64,000 nt of DNA, taken from Nematocida parisii ERTm1. Lineage: Eukaryota > Microsporidia. The stretch spans positions 124,001 to 188,000 of the forward strand of contig NW_013524646.1 in NCBI RefSeq assembly GCF_000250985.1. Reading direction: 5' to 3'. Below are positions 37,879 through 46,785 of the stretch, one piece after another (the stretch's first letter is position 1; each line of letters opens with the position of its first letter). The translations under genes were made by a program, and so were the position numbers. A model generated the notes under the pieces. It did not search any database. It saw nothing but the letters and a program-made list of their open reading frames with translations, and was not told where the DNA came from.

Positions 37879-38997
37879 ATGGTAGAAGAGAATGCCAAAC
37901 AGCCAAAATTCCCTAAGAATAAATTCGTTGTAGATGAATATGCAGTTGGTATAAATTTCTGTAAACATAACAAAGAAGTATTTGTAGGTGATCTTCCTAA
38001 GGATCATCCGTGCAGAAAAGAGGGAAATATATTTGAAGAGATGTCAACTTATTTTGTTCTTCCACTAATAAGAGACGCATTCCTGTGGATATTTGAATTT
38101 ATAAGAAATCTTATCCATGTTGGGTATATGGAAGTTATGTACATAATAACATTTTTATTCTATTTAAATACGTACAAAGTATACTCAACACAATTTCATA
38201 ATTCAAGATTATTTATGACAATTATTTGTGATTGTATAATGTACTTTCCACTTATAATAGCACAGGTCTGTCATACATCAAGGAATTCTGGTAGTCAGAT
38301 GCAGTCTGTTGCATATATAATTTTTGCGTATGCTATAGTAGCACTTCCCAGAGGATTTCTTATTTTTATAGAAAATATTAAAAATGCTCTTTGGTCAATT
38401 AACGTAAATACGGTTGGTGGTACAAAGGTATTTTATGGAATAGCAAGTGTATACTCTGTTTTTTATGGACTAACAATTGCACTAGTGATTTACATGCATG
38501 AAAATTCGTTTGCAGTGAATTGGTTTAAGAAAAAAATATCTGATTTATACTTACGAGAGTGTGCAGCTGGCCTAGTGGCATTCTCTATTATCCGGGCTAT
38601 GTTCCTGTATACTGAATGCCTTCTTGATAACAATCCGTACAAGAAAAAGAATGCGCTAAGTTCCGAAGAAGAAGCAGCAAGACTTAGAAGAACTCTTTTC
38701 ATAGCTATGGTATACATGGCAGTAGTGATTGGCTCAGTCTCTTTCATATACACATATTATTCAATAGGAAGAGCAGCCAGAGATACAAGTATTGTTGAAG
38801 ACATAGACACTATTAACTTTATGGCCAGTCGTATAATGTGTGATCCGGTTGCTCTGGTAGCTAAAATAGCAAAGAACACATTCAGTGACTTCTGGGTAGA
38901 GGTAAAAACAATTTTCAGTGAGATTGCTGATACCTTCGAAAAAGCATCATCTTTTATAGACCTTTCATACATATATAATCCATATGCAGCAATGTAA
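37879..38997 (+). CDS. Multi-pass membrane protein, unknown family
   Basis: 372 aa. A polar start of about 60 residues is followed by about seven hydrophobic segments (roughly 85-105, 112-130, 145-165, 185-205, 228-245, 270-295) and a cytosolic or lumenal tail of about 75 residues with an amphipathic end. No transporter signature seen. The leader has AAAATTTTCAATA directly before the ATG, like other lineage-specific genes here. It does not align by eye with 13037 or the edge gene, though all three share the same aromatic, Ile-rich style. Confidence 0.75.
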   Translation: MVEENAKQPKFPKNKFVVDEYAVGINFCKHNKEVFVGDLPKDHPCRKEGNIFEEMSTYFVLPLIRDAFLWIFEFIRNLIHVGYMEVMYIITFLFYLNTYKVYSTQFHNSRLFMTIICDCIMYFPLIIAQVCHTSRNSGSQMQSVAYIIFAYAIVALPRGFLIFIENIKNALWSINVNTVGGTKVFYGIASVYSVFYGLTIALVIYMHENSFAVNWFKKKISDLYLRECAAGLVAFSIIRAMFLYTECLLDNNPYKKKNALSSEEEAARLRRTLFIAMVYMAVVIGSVSFIYTYYSIGRAARDTSIVEDIDTINFMASRIMCDPVALVAKIAKNTFSDFWVEVKTIFSEIADTFEKASSFIDLSYIYNPYAAM

Positions 38998-39046
38998 TTT
39001 CAAATATACATAATTAAAGGAAATTCTCATAAGGTAAACAACAGCT

Positions 39047-40681
39047 CTAAGATAGAGTCGTAAATATATTTCTTCCAGGAGATAGGCACTTAATAAATTC
39101 ATTTAGTAATACGTCTACCTCTGGAGGTTCTGTTAAATTTCCAATTACAATTCTGATATTAGTGGAGAACCATATACCAATACATAATTTCATTATTTGA
39201 ATATAACCAGAAGGATCATTTTTGTAAATCTGCCCTAGGTATATTATAAATTCCTTTTCTTCCAATAGACTGACAATTCTTTTTAATGAATTCTGCGGAT
39301 GCAGCTTGTCTGTATCCAATGGGGTTTTATGTATTTTACTTGCTAGGCATATGTACCACAGGGGGTGTAAATATGACAAGTCAATCATCTCAGACCAAGT
39401 ATTACTAAGCTGGTTTGACTTATTTATTTTAATAGAACTAAAATCAAGTGAGTACATCCACTTACAAGAGATGAAATTTCTTCTAAGCATTCTAAATAAG
39501 TATAAATCAATGCCTAAATTAGAACACTTATGTGATACATCTGATATTTTATGCACTGCATCTTCAGAAACTTCCCATAATGATTTAAATAGATCTATAT
39601 ACATATTTCTACTCCCTTCTAAAGACACAGGTAATTTAAGTTTTGGATCGTAAGAGACTTTTTCTATGTTTGTCATAAGAAATTCTAATGACTTAAAGAA
39701 ATCATTTCTTTTCGGGTTTATTATACCTCCGGATATAAAATACTCAAATCCTATTAAGTTTATAATTGACTTTGGTGTTAAATCCATTAAAGAAATGCTT
39801 TCCCAACTGATTTCACGTCTAAACAATTTCATTATTTTGACATATACCTCACCAAGAGAGATTCCCTTCTCAGATATATTTACATGCCAGACAGATGTTT
39901 TTGCTAAATAATCCAGTCCAACACTGCCAGCAGCTATTATATCATAATTATATGTACTCAATAGGGCATTAATTATATTTAAATATTCCACTACTGGTGC
40001 ATATTCTGACACAAGTACTATTTCTCTTATATCCTTTACTATTTTAGTTGTATCCCCTTTAAAATCAGACATTCCTTCTATTTTAGATAAAAACAATAAA
40101 ACAGTCATTTCAACAGCTACAGGTTTGTTTAGCACAGAAAGCTTCCAAATAAGACTATTTTTAATGGAATCAAATCTTTCTTCTTTAGTGTAATACAATT
40201 CAATTATTTTCAGAATATCTGTATCAATTGTGCTTATCCAGAATGAAATTTCTTCAAATATGTAGAATAATTCGACTGTTTTTTTATCAATCATACTCAA
40301 AGATATCTCTATTGCTGTCACTCGATCATCAATTGCTATATCTTGATCTCTTCTGTTGGTTATCTCTTTTATTTGTTCATTATTTATATGTATTACCTTA
40401 ACTATTTCTTCTATATTAGCTATTCTGTATTCTATGAATTTAAGGTTTGTTTCTATTTTACAGAAGAAATATTCTGTTTCTTGGCGTAATAGTTCTTTCT
40501 TCAATCTGTTGTAATACCCTCTTCTTCTCATGCTTGCTTTCTCAATCAACTCAGATTTATTCTTCCAGTATGTATGTGCATTAATTCCATCACTTTCTGT
40601 TATAACACAAAACACCTCTATGACTAAAATCATAAAAACAGCAATAAAACCAGAAATACGTATTTTCTCCTCTTTTGCCAT
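39047..40681 (-). CDS. Secreted protein, unknown family
   Basis: 544 aa. Residues 9-27 (ISGFIAVFMILVIEVFCVI) after a KEEKIR start form a signal peptide. The mature part is helical, with long amphipathic helices between 60 and 150, and has no domain I recognise. Convergent with the 37879 gene (50 bp between stops). It is the last gene before the inverted pair of solo LTRs. Probably a lineage-specific secreted protein; function unknown. Confidence 0.75.
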   Translation of the reverse strand: MAKEEKIRISGFIAVFMILVIEVFCVITESDGINAHTYWKNKSELIEKASMRRRGYYNRLKKELLRQETEYFFCKIETNLKFIEYRIANIEEIVKVIHINNEQIKEITNRRDQDIAIDDRVTAIEISLSMIDKKTVELFYIFEEISFWISTIDTDILKIIELYYTKEERFDSIKNSLIWKLSVLNKPVAVEMTVLLFLSKIEGMSDFKGDTTKIVKDIREIVLVSEYAPVVEYLNIINALLSTYNYDIIAAGSVGLDYLAKTSVWHVNISEKGISLGEVYVKIMKLFRREISWESISLMDLTPKSIINLIGFEYFISGGIINPKRNDFFKSLEFLMTNIEKVSYDPKLKLPVSLEGSRNMYIDLFKSLWEVSEDAVHKISDVSHKCSNLGIDLYLFRMLRRNFISCKWMYSLDFSSIKINKSNQLSNTWSEMIDLSYLHPLWYICLASKIHKTPLDTDKLHPQNSLKRIVSLLEEKEFIIYLGQIYKNDPSGYIQIMKLCIGIWFSTNIRIVIGNLTEPPEVDVLLNEFIKCLSPGRNIFTTLS

Positions 40682-40786
40682 TATAGATTTATAATAAAAC
40701 TATTTTTACTTTATTCCTGTTTAATTGATATATACCCTAATTGGATATAATTAATTACCTAAATAAGTAAAATTAACTAATTACCA

Positions 40787-41127
40787 TGCGGTGACACCAC
40801 CACTCGGACGGGAGCCCCTGAAGACAATCCGTCTGCGCGCCAGCTCGCGCGGTGATCCCGTCAAATCAAAAGGCCGGGATCGCTGACTCAGTATATCAAC
40901 TTCCGACTATTTAACCGGAGCTCTTCCCCCAATTTAGGGGGAGACTCGGGGAAGCATTGACGGCTTAACTTCAGCGCCAGGCCTAACACAACTGCGCCCT
41001 TGGACTCCGTGTCCGCGCAGACTTAGGCCGCTTTCTAAAGACAATAAAGAGCTCACCTCTTTCACTCTCTTCTCTCTCTTGGCTACGTAGTAGAGCAGCG
41101 ATGGCGTTACTTCTCGTGAGTACATCA
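40787..41127 (-). mobile_element. Solo LTR, family 1, copy 2
   Basis: 341 bp, minus orientation, TG...CA ends, flanked by TACCA (40782-40786) and TACCT (41128-41132): a 5-bp duplication with one change. Near-identical to the copies at 11933 and 41340. It lies head to head with the next copy, 212 bp apart. No internal retroelement sequence lies between or around them. Confidence 0.87.
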
Positions 41128-41339
41128 TACCTGAATAGTGATATAAGGCACATAAACATGGACCAAATTGTATATGCATGAATATGTACTTATACCGTGT
41201 AATAAGCATTGATTGAGTATAACCTAAAAGTACAAAAGTACAAAAAATGGCATTGAATGTACATATTCAGAATAAAATTAAGAGAAAATGAAAAGAGGCG
41301 TGACTTTCATGGTAAAAGAAAACAGAAAATAATATATAT

Positions 41340-41679
41340 TGACGTATTCACAAGGAGTAACGCTACCGCCGCCCTGCTACGTAACCAAGAGAGAGAAGAG
41401 AGTGAAAGGGAAGCGCTCTTTATTGTCTTTAGGAAGCGGCCTAAGTCTGCGCGAGCACGGAGTCCAAGGGCACAGTTGTGTTAGGCCTGGCGCTGAAGTT
41501 AAGCGGACGATGCTTCCCCGAGTCTCCCCCTAAATTGGGGGAAGAGCTCCGGTTAAATAGTCGGAAGTTGATATACTGATTCAGAGATCCCAGCCTTTGT
41601 TTTGGCGGGATCACCGCGCGAGCTGGCGCGCAGACGGATTGTCTTCAGGGGCTCCCATCTGAGTGGTGGTGTCACCGCA
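41340..41679 (+). mobile_element. Solo LTR, family 1, copy 3
   Basis: 340 bp, TG...CA ends, flanked by a perfect 5-bp duplication TATAT (41335-41339 and 41680-41684). Having its own target duplication shows that it inserted independently of copy 2 and is not half of one element. It carries an E2F-like TTTTGGCGGGA at 41600-41610. Confidence 0.88.
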
Positions 41680-41684
41680 TATAT

Positions 41685-42268
41685 AAAAAACAAAAATGGC
41701 ATAATAGACCAGAATATGCCATATTAAACAAGTATAAGTAGAAATTTATGTATACTCAATTAATAAAAAATAATTATTATATGCTATAAGATATAAATTA
41801 TAATGAAATAGCTCAAAATGTAATTTTTGGGTTATATCTATTCAATCTTAAATGCAATAGACTAAAAACATAAACGATCCTAAATCCGCTTGTATTCGGG
41901 TTATGTTAGACGATTAAATCCATTGATTAAAAACTTACAGTAATTGTTTATTGTGTATTACATTATATATTAACAAACAGACAGCATAAATAAAAATAAA
42001 GCATTATATAAATTAAACAAATTAGACAGAGACAGAATATCACAACAGAGAATTATTTCTATATTACTTAAGCAGTCTTAAATATTTATGCAGTAATTTA
42101 TATGTAATATATTATTTAATGTATAGCAATATTCTAGGATATGACAAGTTATATCAGTTATAATTAAAATAAACAAAGAAAGTGTTTTGTTTATATTAAT
42201 TGATACAAACAAACATGGCAGGAGATATCAAAATAAAGGTATAAATACATGTATGGGTTAACAATTAA
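41685..42268. other. Intergenic stretch
   Basis: About 580 bp before the QPEA-repeat gene; no gene seen. One CGGGTTAT at 41897-41904 and one near match (TTGGGTTATATC) at about 41827. Confidence 0.5.
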
Positions 42269-44338
42269 ATGCACATAAAAAGCATATGTAAGAATATAGC
42301 AATAATATGGACAAGTTCTGAATTCACAAGAAATGTATTTGCATCTACAGAATCAGGAGATAAAAATATGTTTAAGTTAGAAAATTCAGATAAGTATGAT
42401 GATAGTGGAAATAAACCTTCAACATTTTCTCAAAATTCAAAAAGTCACAATAGCTCGAAAGTTAGTGATATGGCAAAGTTCTTTGAAAGTCAGGCTATGC
42501 AAAGAAGTAATTCAAATGAATCCGCTAGTAATGTATTATATACAGGTACTTTATGTAGACGGAATCGGAAGGGATTTTCAACAAAATATTGTCTTAATCC
42601 CAATAATACTGCGTCATTGGGAAAAAATCAGGCTAATGGCTCTATAGAAGAAAATCAAGAAAACAATATGAAAAAAGGCATGTCAGGACGTAGCCGAGAA
42701 ACATTAACAACCAATCAATTAGACCCAGATTATAACAAAACAAAAACCAACCAACCAGAAGCTACACAGAAAGATTTATCAACAATAGAAGCTAACCAAC
42801 CAGAAGCTACACAAAAAGATTTATTAATAATAGAAGCCAATCAACCAGAAGCTAACCAACCAGAAGCCAGCCAACCAGAAGCTACACAGAAAGATTTATC
42901 AACAATAGAAGCCAATCAACCAGAAGCTACACAGAAAGATTTATCAACAATAGAAGCTACACAACCAGAAGCCAATCAACCAGAAGCTACACAACCAGAA
43001 GCCACACAACCAGAAGCTACACAGAAAGATTTATCAACAATAGAAGCTACACAACCAGAAGCCAATCAACCAGAAGCTACACAACCAGAAGCTACACAGA
43101 AAGATTTATCAACAATAGAAGCTAATCAACCAGAAGCCACACAACCAGAAGCCAGCCAACCAGAAGCTACACAGAAAGATTTATCAACAATAGAAGCTAC
43201 ACAACCAGAAGCCAATCAACCAGAAGCTACACAACCCGAAGCTATACAAAAAGGTTTATTAGCAATAGAAGCTAATCAACCAGAAGCCAGCCAACCAGAA
43301 GCTACACAAAAAGATTTATCAACAATAGAAGCCACACAACCAGAAGCCAGCCAACCAGAAGCCAGCCAACCAGAAGCTACACAAAAAGATTTATCATTAA
43401 TAGAAGCTAATCAACCAGAAGCTATACCAAAGAAACCAAGTTTAGAAGAAAATGTAAAAGCCAAAAAAATACAAAGGGAAGAAAGCCTTAAAAAAATGAA
43501 AGAATCAATGATAACCCGAATAACCCGAATAGACAGCAAAGAATGTAGTATAAATACTGCACAAGAAGGAAATTCAATTTGCACATTTTCGGGTTATAAA
43601 GAACAACCTGCACATAACAATAAGGGCGCACCTACATTGCCTTCACTACCAAAAAAAGATCCCAGCACTAATGAAAATAACTTAGGATCAACTGAAAGAA
43701 TTAAATGCAACGAACCAGATGAAAATGACAATAACACAGAAACTACATTTAGTAGTCAATTAAAAAATATGGTGGTCACAATTCAAAGCAATAAAAAGAA
43801 ATCCGGCCATAAGGCTAATAAAGCAGGCACTAGCGAATCAAAAGATGCATTTTATAATGAATTAAGTAAAAAACTCATGAGAAACACACAACAAAAAGAC
43901 GATGTTTCTCCAAATAGCAACAGAAGAGGCTCTAAAAGCTATGAAGATTCTAGCAAAGTATTCAGTGGCCCTAGTAGTTTAGATAACACAAACAGTATTG
44001 ATATCAACACGAATGAGTTCAAAGCAGCGCTTGATATTAGAAGGAAGAGAATAGGAGAAAGTCCAATTACATCTGAAGAAGAAGATAATCAAGGGAATGA
44101 TATTGCCATCGATGCCATTCCCGGCGCCGCCTCCACACTTAAGGATGAAATTTTGGGACACCCAAGTAAGTCTTTTTCATTAGATGAGAATAGTCCTAAA
44201 ATCCCCACTGCAATTAATCCAGGGAGTTTCAGTGGACAATTTACTCCTCCTCCTCCTCCGCCTCCTGTCCCCACTGATAAGAATACTTCAAAAAAAATAA
44301 AAATTCAAATAATGAAGATTCAAAGACTGAAGATTTAA
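42269..44338 (+). CDS. Family C protein with QPEA repeats (N-terminal part)
   Basis: 689 aa to the first stop. The start has a weak hydrophobic stretch (CKNIAIIW) that may be a signal. Residues 160-387 are a repeat region built from a 5-residue unit QPEA(T/N/S), grouped with QKDLSTIEA spacers into about 15-residue higher units. After an Asn/Lys/Ser-rich stretch comes a proline run (TPPPPPPPVP) near residue 658. The frame then meets a run of eight A's (44290-44297) and ends 13 codons later. With one more A the frame would continue through the EDSKTEDLKT repeats into the next frame (44410-45882). I therefore take 42269-45882 as one gene. Repeats of this kind suit a surface or exported protein. 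Confidence 0.7.
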   Translation: MHIKSICKNIAIIWTSSEFTRNVFASTESGDKNMFKLENSDKYDDSGNKPSTFSQNSKSHNSSKVSDMAKFFESQAMQRSNSNESASNVLYTGTLCRRNRKGFSTKYCLNPNNTASLGKNQANGSIEENQENNMKKGMSGRSRETLTTNQLDPDYNKTKTNQPEATQKDLSTIEANQPEATQKDLLIIEANQPEANQPEASQPEATQKDLSTIEANQPEATQKDLSTIEATQPEANQPEATQPEATQPEATQKDLSTIEATQPEANQPEATQPEATQKDLSTIEANQPEATQPEASQPEATQKDLSTIEATQPEANQPEATQPEAIQKGLLAIEANQPEASQPEATQKDLSTIEATQPEASQPEASQPEATQKDLSLIEANQPEAIPKKPSLEENVKAKKIQREESLKKMKESMITRITRIDSKECSINTAQEGNSICTFSGYKEQPAHNNKGAPTLPSLPKKDPSTNENNLGSTERIKCNEPDENDNNTETTFSSQLKNMVVTIQSNKKKSGHKANKAGTSESKDAFYNELSKKLMRNTQQKDDVSPNSNRRGSKSYEDSSKVFSGPSSLDNTNSIDINTNEFKAALDIRRKRIGESPITSEEEDNQGNDIAIDAIPGAASTLKDEILGHPSKSFSLDENSPKIPTAINPGSFSGQFTPPPPPPPVPTDKNTSKKIKIQIMKIQRLKI
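42746..43428 (+). repeat. 15-bp coding tandem repeat (QPEAx)
   Basis: About 45 units of a 15-bp repeat family coding QPEA(T/N/S), interspersed with AGAAAGATTTATCAACAATA segments coding KDLSTI. Unit order is irregular, as expected from repeated slippage and unequal exchange; copy number is likely variable between strains. Confidence 0.93.
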
Positions 44339-44409
44339 AGACTGAAGATTCAAAGACTGAAGATTTAAAGACTGAAGATTCAAAGACTAAAGATTTAAAG
44401 ACTGAAAAT
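44323..44409 (+). repeat. 30-bp tandem repeat (GAAGATTCAAAGACT/GAAGATTTAAAGACT)
   Basis: Alternating 15-bp units GAAGATTCAAAGACT and GAAGATTTAAAGACT, about 5.5 units. In the frame of the downstream 44410 gene they code EDSKTEDLKT repeats. In the frame of the upstream gene they hit a TAA at once. This supports the downstream frame being the true one through this stretch. Confidence 0.85.
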
Positions 44410-45882
44410 ATGCCCACTCGGGCATACCTAGGTGAGTTAAAATCTCTGATAGACGAAGATGGAAAAATAGTTCTTAAAAAGAAAAGGAAAATCACTGGAG
44501 CTTCTATAGAAAAATCCCTACCAAATCTGAATGGTATCAAATTGATTAATTTTAATGCTGAAAAGGATGGCTATAAGGGCGAAGAGCCCGTCTATCTGAC
44601 AGAAAACATAAATATGGATAAAGATGCGCTTAAAAAATTAATTTCGGATTATAATTTCCGATGGTTATTTGTAAATGCCAAGGATCCCAGCAAAAACATT
44701 CTAATAACTACTAAAAGCATATGCGAAATGACTCTGAAAAATGTTATAAAAGAAGAAAAACCAAAAGAAAATGAGCATGCGTCCCTTAGCAATCGCACAG
44801 CAAAAAACGGCTATAAGGTTTATATTAGAAAGTATCAAGTAAATACAGACCAAAATGATAATTCCTACCTTCTATTCACTAATGAAAAGAAAGAAATACA
44901 ATATGTAATTAATTCAGAGTGCCATGTACTGCAAAACAGCGAAAACCAGCAATTTAATTCGGATCTAGGCATTCTTCAGAAGAAGAATCTGATTTGGGAT
45001 AGTGTTATTACAATTGGTATGGTTTCTGGAGAAAAGGAATTTATATCTATAAAGGGCTTAAATGAAAAATCAGAAAAGGTTTTGGGTGTAGCAAGCTTAA
45101 CTTCTGAGACAACACAAATGCTTCTAAATAGACTTTTCTCTAAACCCGAAAATTTATCAAAAGAGATGCAAAGAGACGCCATGATCTATCAAATGAATCT
45201 TTTTTTGAATGAGATAAAAACATCTGCTTTTAGAAAGCTGTTCTATGCATACCAACTATTTATTGGAGAGAAATTCAATACATCCTTGGATCAAATATGG
45301 GACTGCTTAGTGAAAAAATATAGCTATTATAGTGATAAAAATACGACTGATAAGCATAATTATAGTCTTCAATATACCACAACCAGCGATATAAAGCAGG
45401 CATTATCGGATGCAATTGAAAATTACATCAAGTACCCAGTAGAAGGCAGCATGCTCACTTTAAAAGTTGGCCCTATTCTGGAATTATTAGTAAGTAAAGT
45501 AGAAGAAAGCCCAAATAAGAGACAAGATGAACTTATTTGGTTTAAGTCTGCCATGAAAGAAATTAAATTTGTCAAATCACATGAAATTTTACACGCGCCA
45601 GTGATATTTATCATTGAAACCTGCGCAGATAAGAGTATGAAGCTTTCTATTTACGGAGAAAACAGCGAATGTATATACAAATCAAAGGAAAATAAAGGAA
45701 AAGATACTAAACATCAAGAAACAAATACCATAAAATCAATACTCTCAAATAATTGGACGGATAAAGAACTCTTGGCTGCCGACAGAATTCCAATTAATGA
45801 TGAATCTTCTATATTCATTTTCCAGCTGTTAAGAGAATTGAATGATTCTAAATACGCAAAAAAGCAAATATCTGGACTATAA
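44410..45882 (+). CDS. Family C protein, C-terminal domain
   Basis: 490 aa from the first ATG (44410), but the frame is open upstream through the EDSKTEDLKT repeats, so it is probably the C-terminal half of the 42269 gene. It resembles, region by region, the next gene (46786): WDSVITIGMVSGEKEFISI here against WEDIQVIEICCEKMEFKMK there, and ISDYNFRWLFVNAKDPSKNI against the KQSYLIIYRKTPGKN stretch. No known domain is recognised. Helical, Lys/Glu/Asn-rich. Together with the N-terminal part it would make a protein of about 1200 aa. Confidence 0.72.
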   Translation: MPTRAYLGELKSLIDEDGKIVLKKKRKITGASIEKSLPNLNGIKLINFNAEKDGYKGEEPVYLTENINMDKDALKKLISDYNFRWLFVNAKDPSKNILITTKSICEMTLKNVIKEEKPKENEHASLSNRTAKNGYKVYIRKYQVNTDQNDNSYLLFTNEKKEIQYVINSECHVLQNSENQQFNSDLGILQKKNLIWDSVITIGMVSGEKEFISIKGLNEKSEKVLGVASLTSETTQMLLNRLFSKPENLSKEMQRDAMIYQMNLFLNEIKTSAFRKLFYAYQLFIGEKFNTSLDQIWDCLVKKYSYYSDKNTTDKHNYSLQYTTTSDIKQALSDAIENYIKYPVEGSMLTLKVGPILELLVSKVEESPNKRQDELIWFKSAMKEIKFVKSHEILHAPVIFIIETCADKSMKLSIYGENSECIYKSKENKGKDTKHQETNTIKSILSNNWTDKELLAADRIPINDESSIFIFQLLRELNDSKYAKKQISGL

Positions 45883-46785
45883 ATTTATATTTTCTAAATA
45901 ATAGTCTAACACTAAGTAATCCAAAGAACAATTTTTCTAGGCCTAAATTCACTCATAAGACTGAGTACACCTCATAATTAGGAATACCTCGAGGTACGAT
46001 GAATATAGAATAAATACTTTGAATATATTTTTTTATAAATTTGGGTTATTTCAGTGTATAATAGTATTACTACGTCTTACAATACTCATCTTTCTATTTT
46101 TATATTCGGGTTATTTCGGGGTATAAAAATATTTTAAATATTTCAGTACTGCACACGTAATAAGTAAAAAGTAAATTTCGGATAATACCATATTTAATGC
46201 ATAAATAGTAAATAGTATGACATAAACAATACTTATAGGTTTATCCATGGTAATATTAAATGAGCCCATTAAAACTTTTTATTATCCTTGTCTTATATAG
46301 CTTTAAACATCTGTATATAACAATTCTATAGGACTTCGCCAGTGGGCGTAAGACTCTTACATTCAGTATGGTTTATCATATAACATAAATAATAGATATT
46401 ATTAATAAATCATGAATTAAAATGCTAAACAATTCAGAATTTCTCAAAATAAATATTTTATATTTTATGCTAAGTCACTGTATATGGTTCTATGTATGTT
46501 AAATAATCAACATTTGAAATAGTTCAAATATGTACATGTTGACAGATAATAATTAAATGATAAACAGAGATACTCTGAAACAGACCACATATTTGAATAC
46601 TGCTGTGTATTAAATAGAACACTTTTATAATAAGCTATAGTTGTTTATATAAATGCTTTGTTTGTTCAACATGGCTGGGTGTTATTATCAGTGTCATTCT
46701 AATGTTTATTTACAAATAAACACAATCAGATAATATAAACAAATTTCGTATGTTTGTTTACATTGATAAGATTTAAGCTATTTAT
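45883..46785. other. Intergenic stretch
   Basis: About 900 bp without a supported gene. A CGGGTTATTTCGGGGTAT doublet is at 46107-46124, and the second copy of the 95-bp repeat is at 46293-46385. Confidence 0.55.
46293..46385 (+). repeat. Two-copy dispersed repeat (copy 2)
   Basis: Related to 12793-12888 in the same orientation: TTATATAGCTTTAA, CTATAGGACTTCGC, AAGACTCTTACATTCAGTATG, TCATATAACA. It lies about 400 bp upstream of a secreted-protein gene. Confidence 0.55.
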
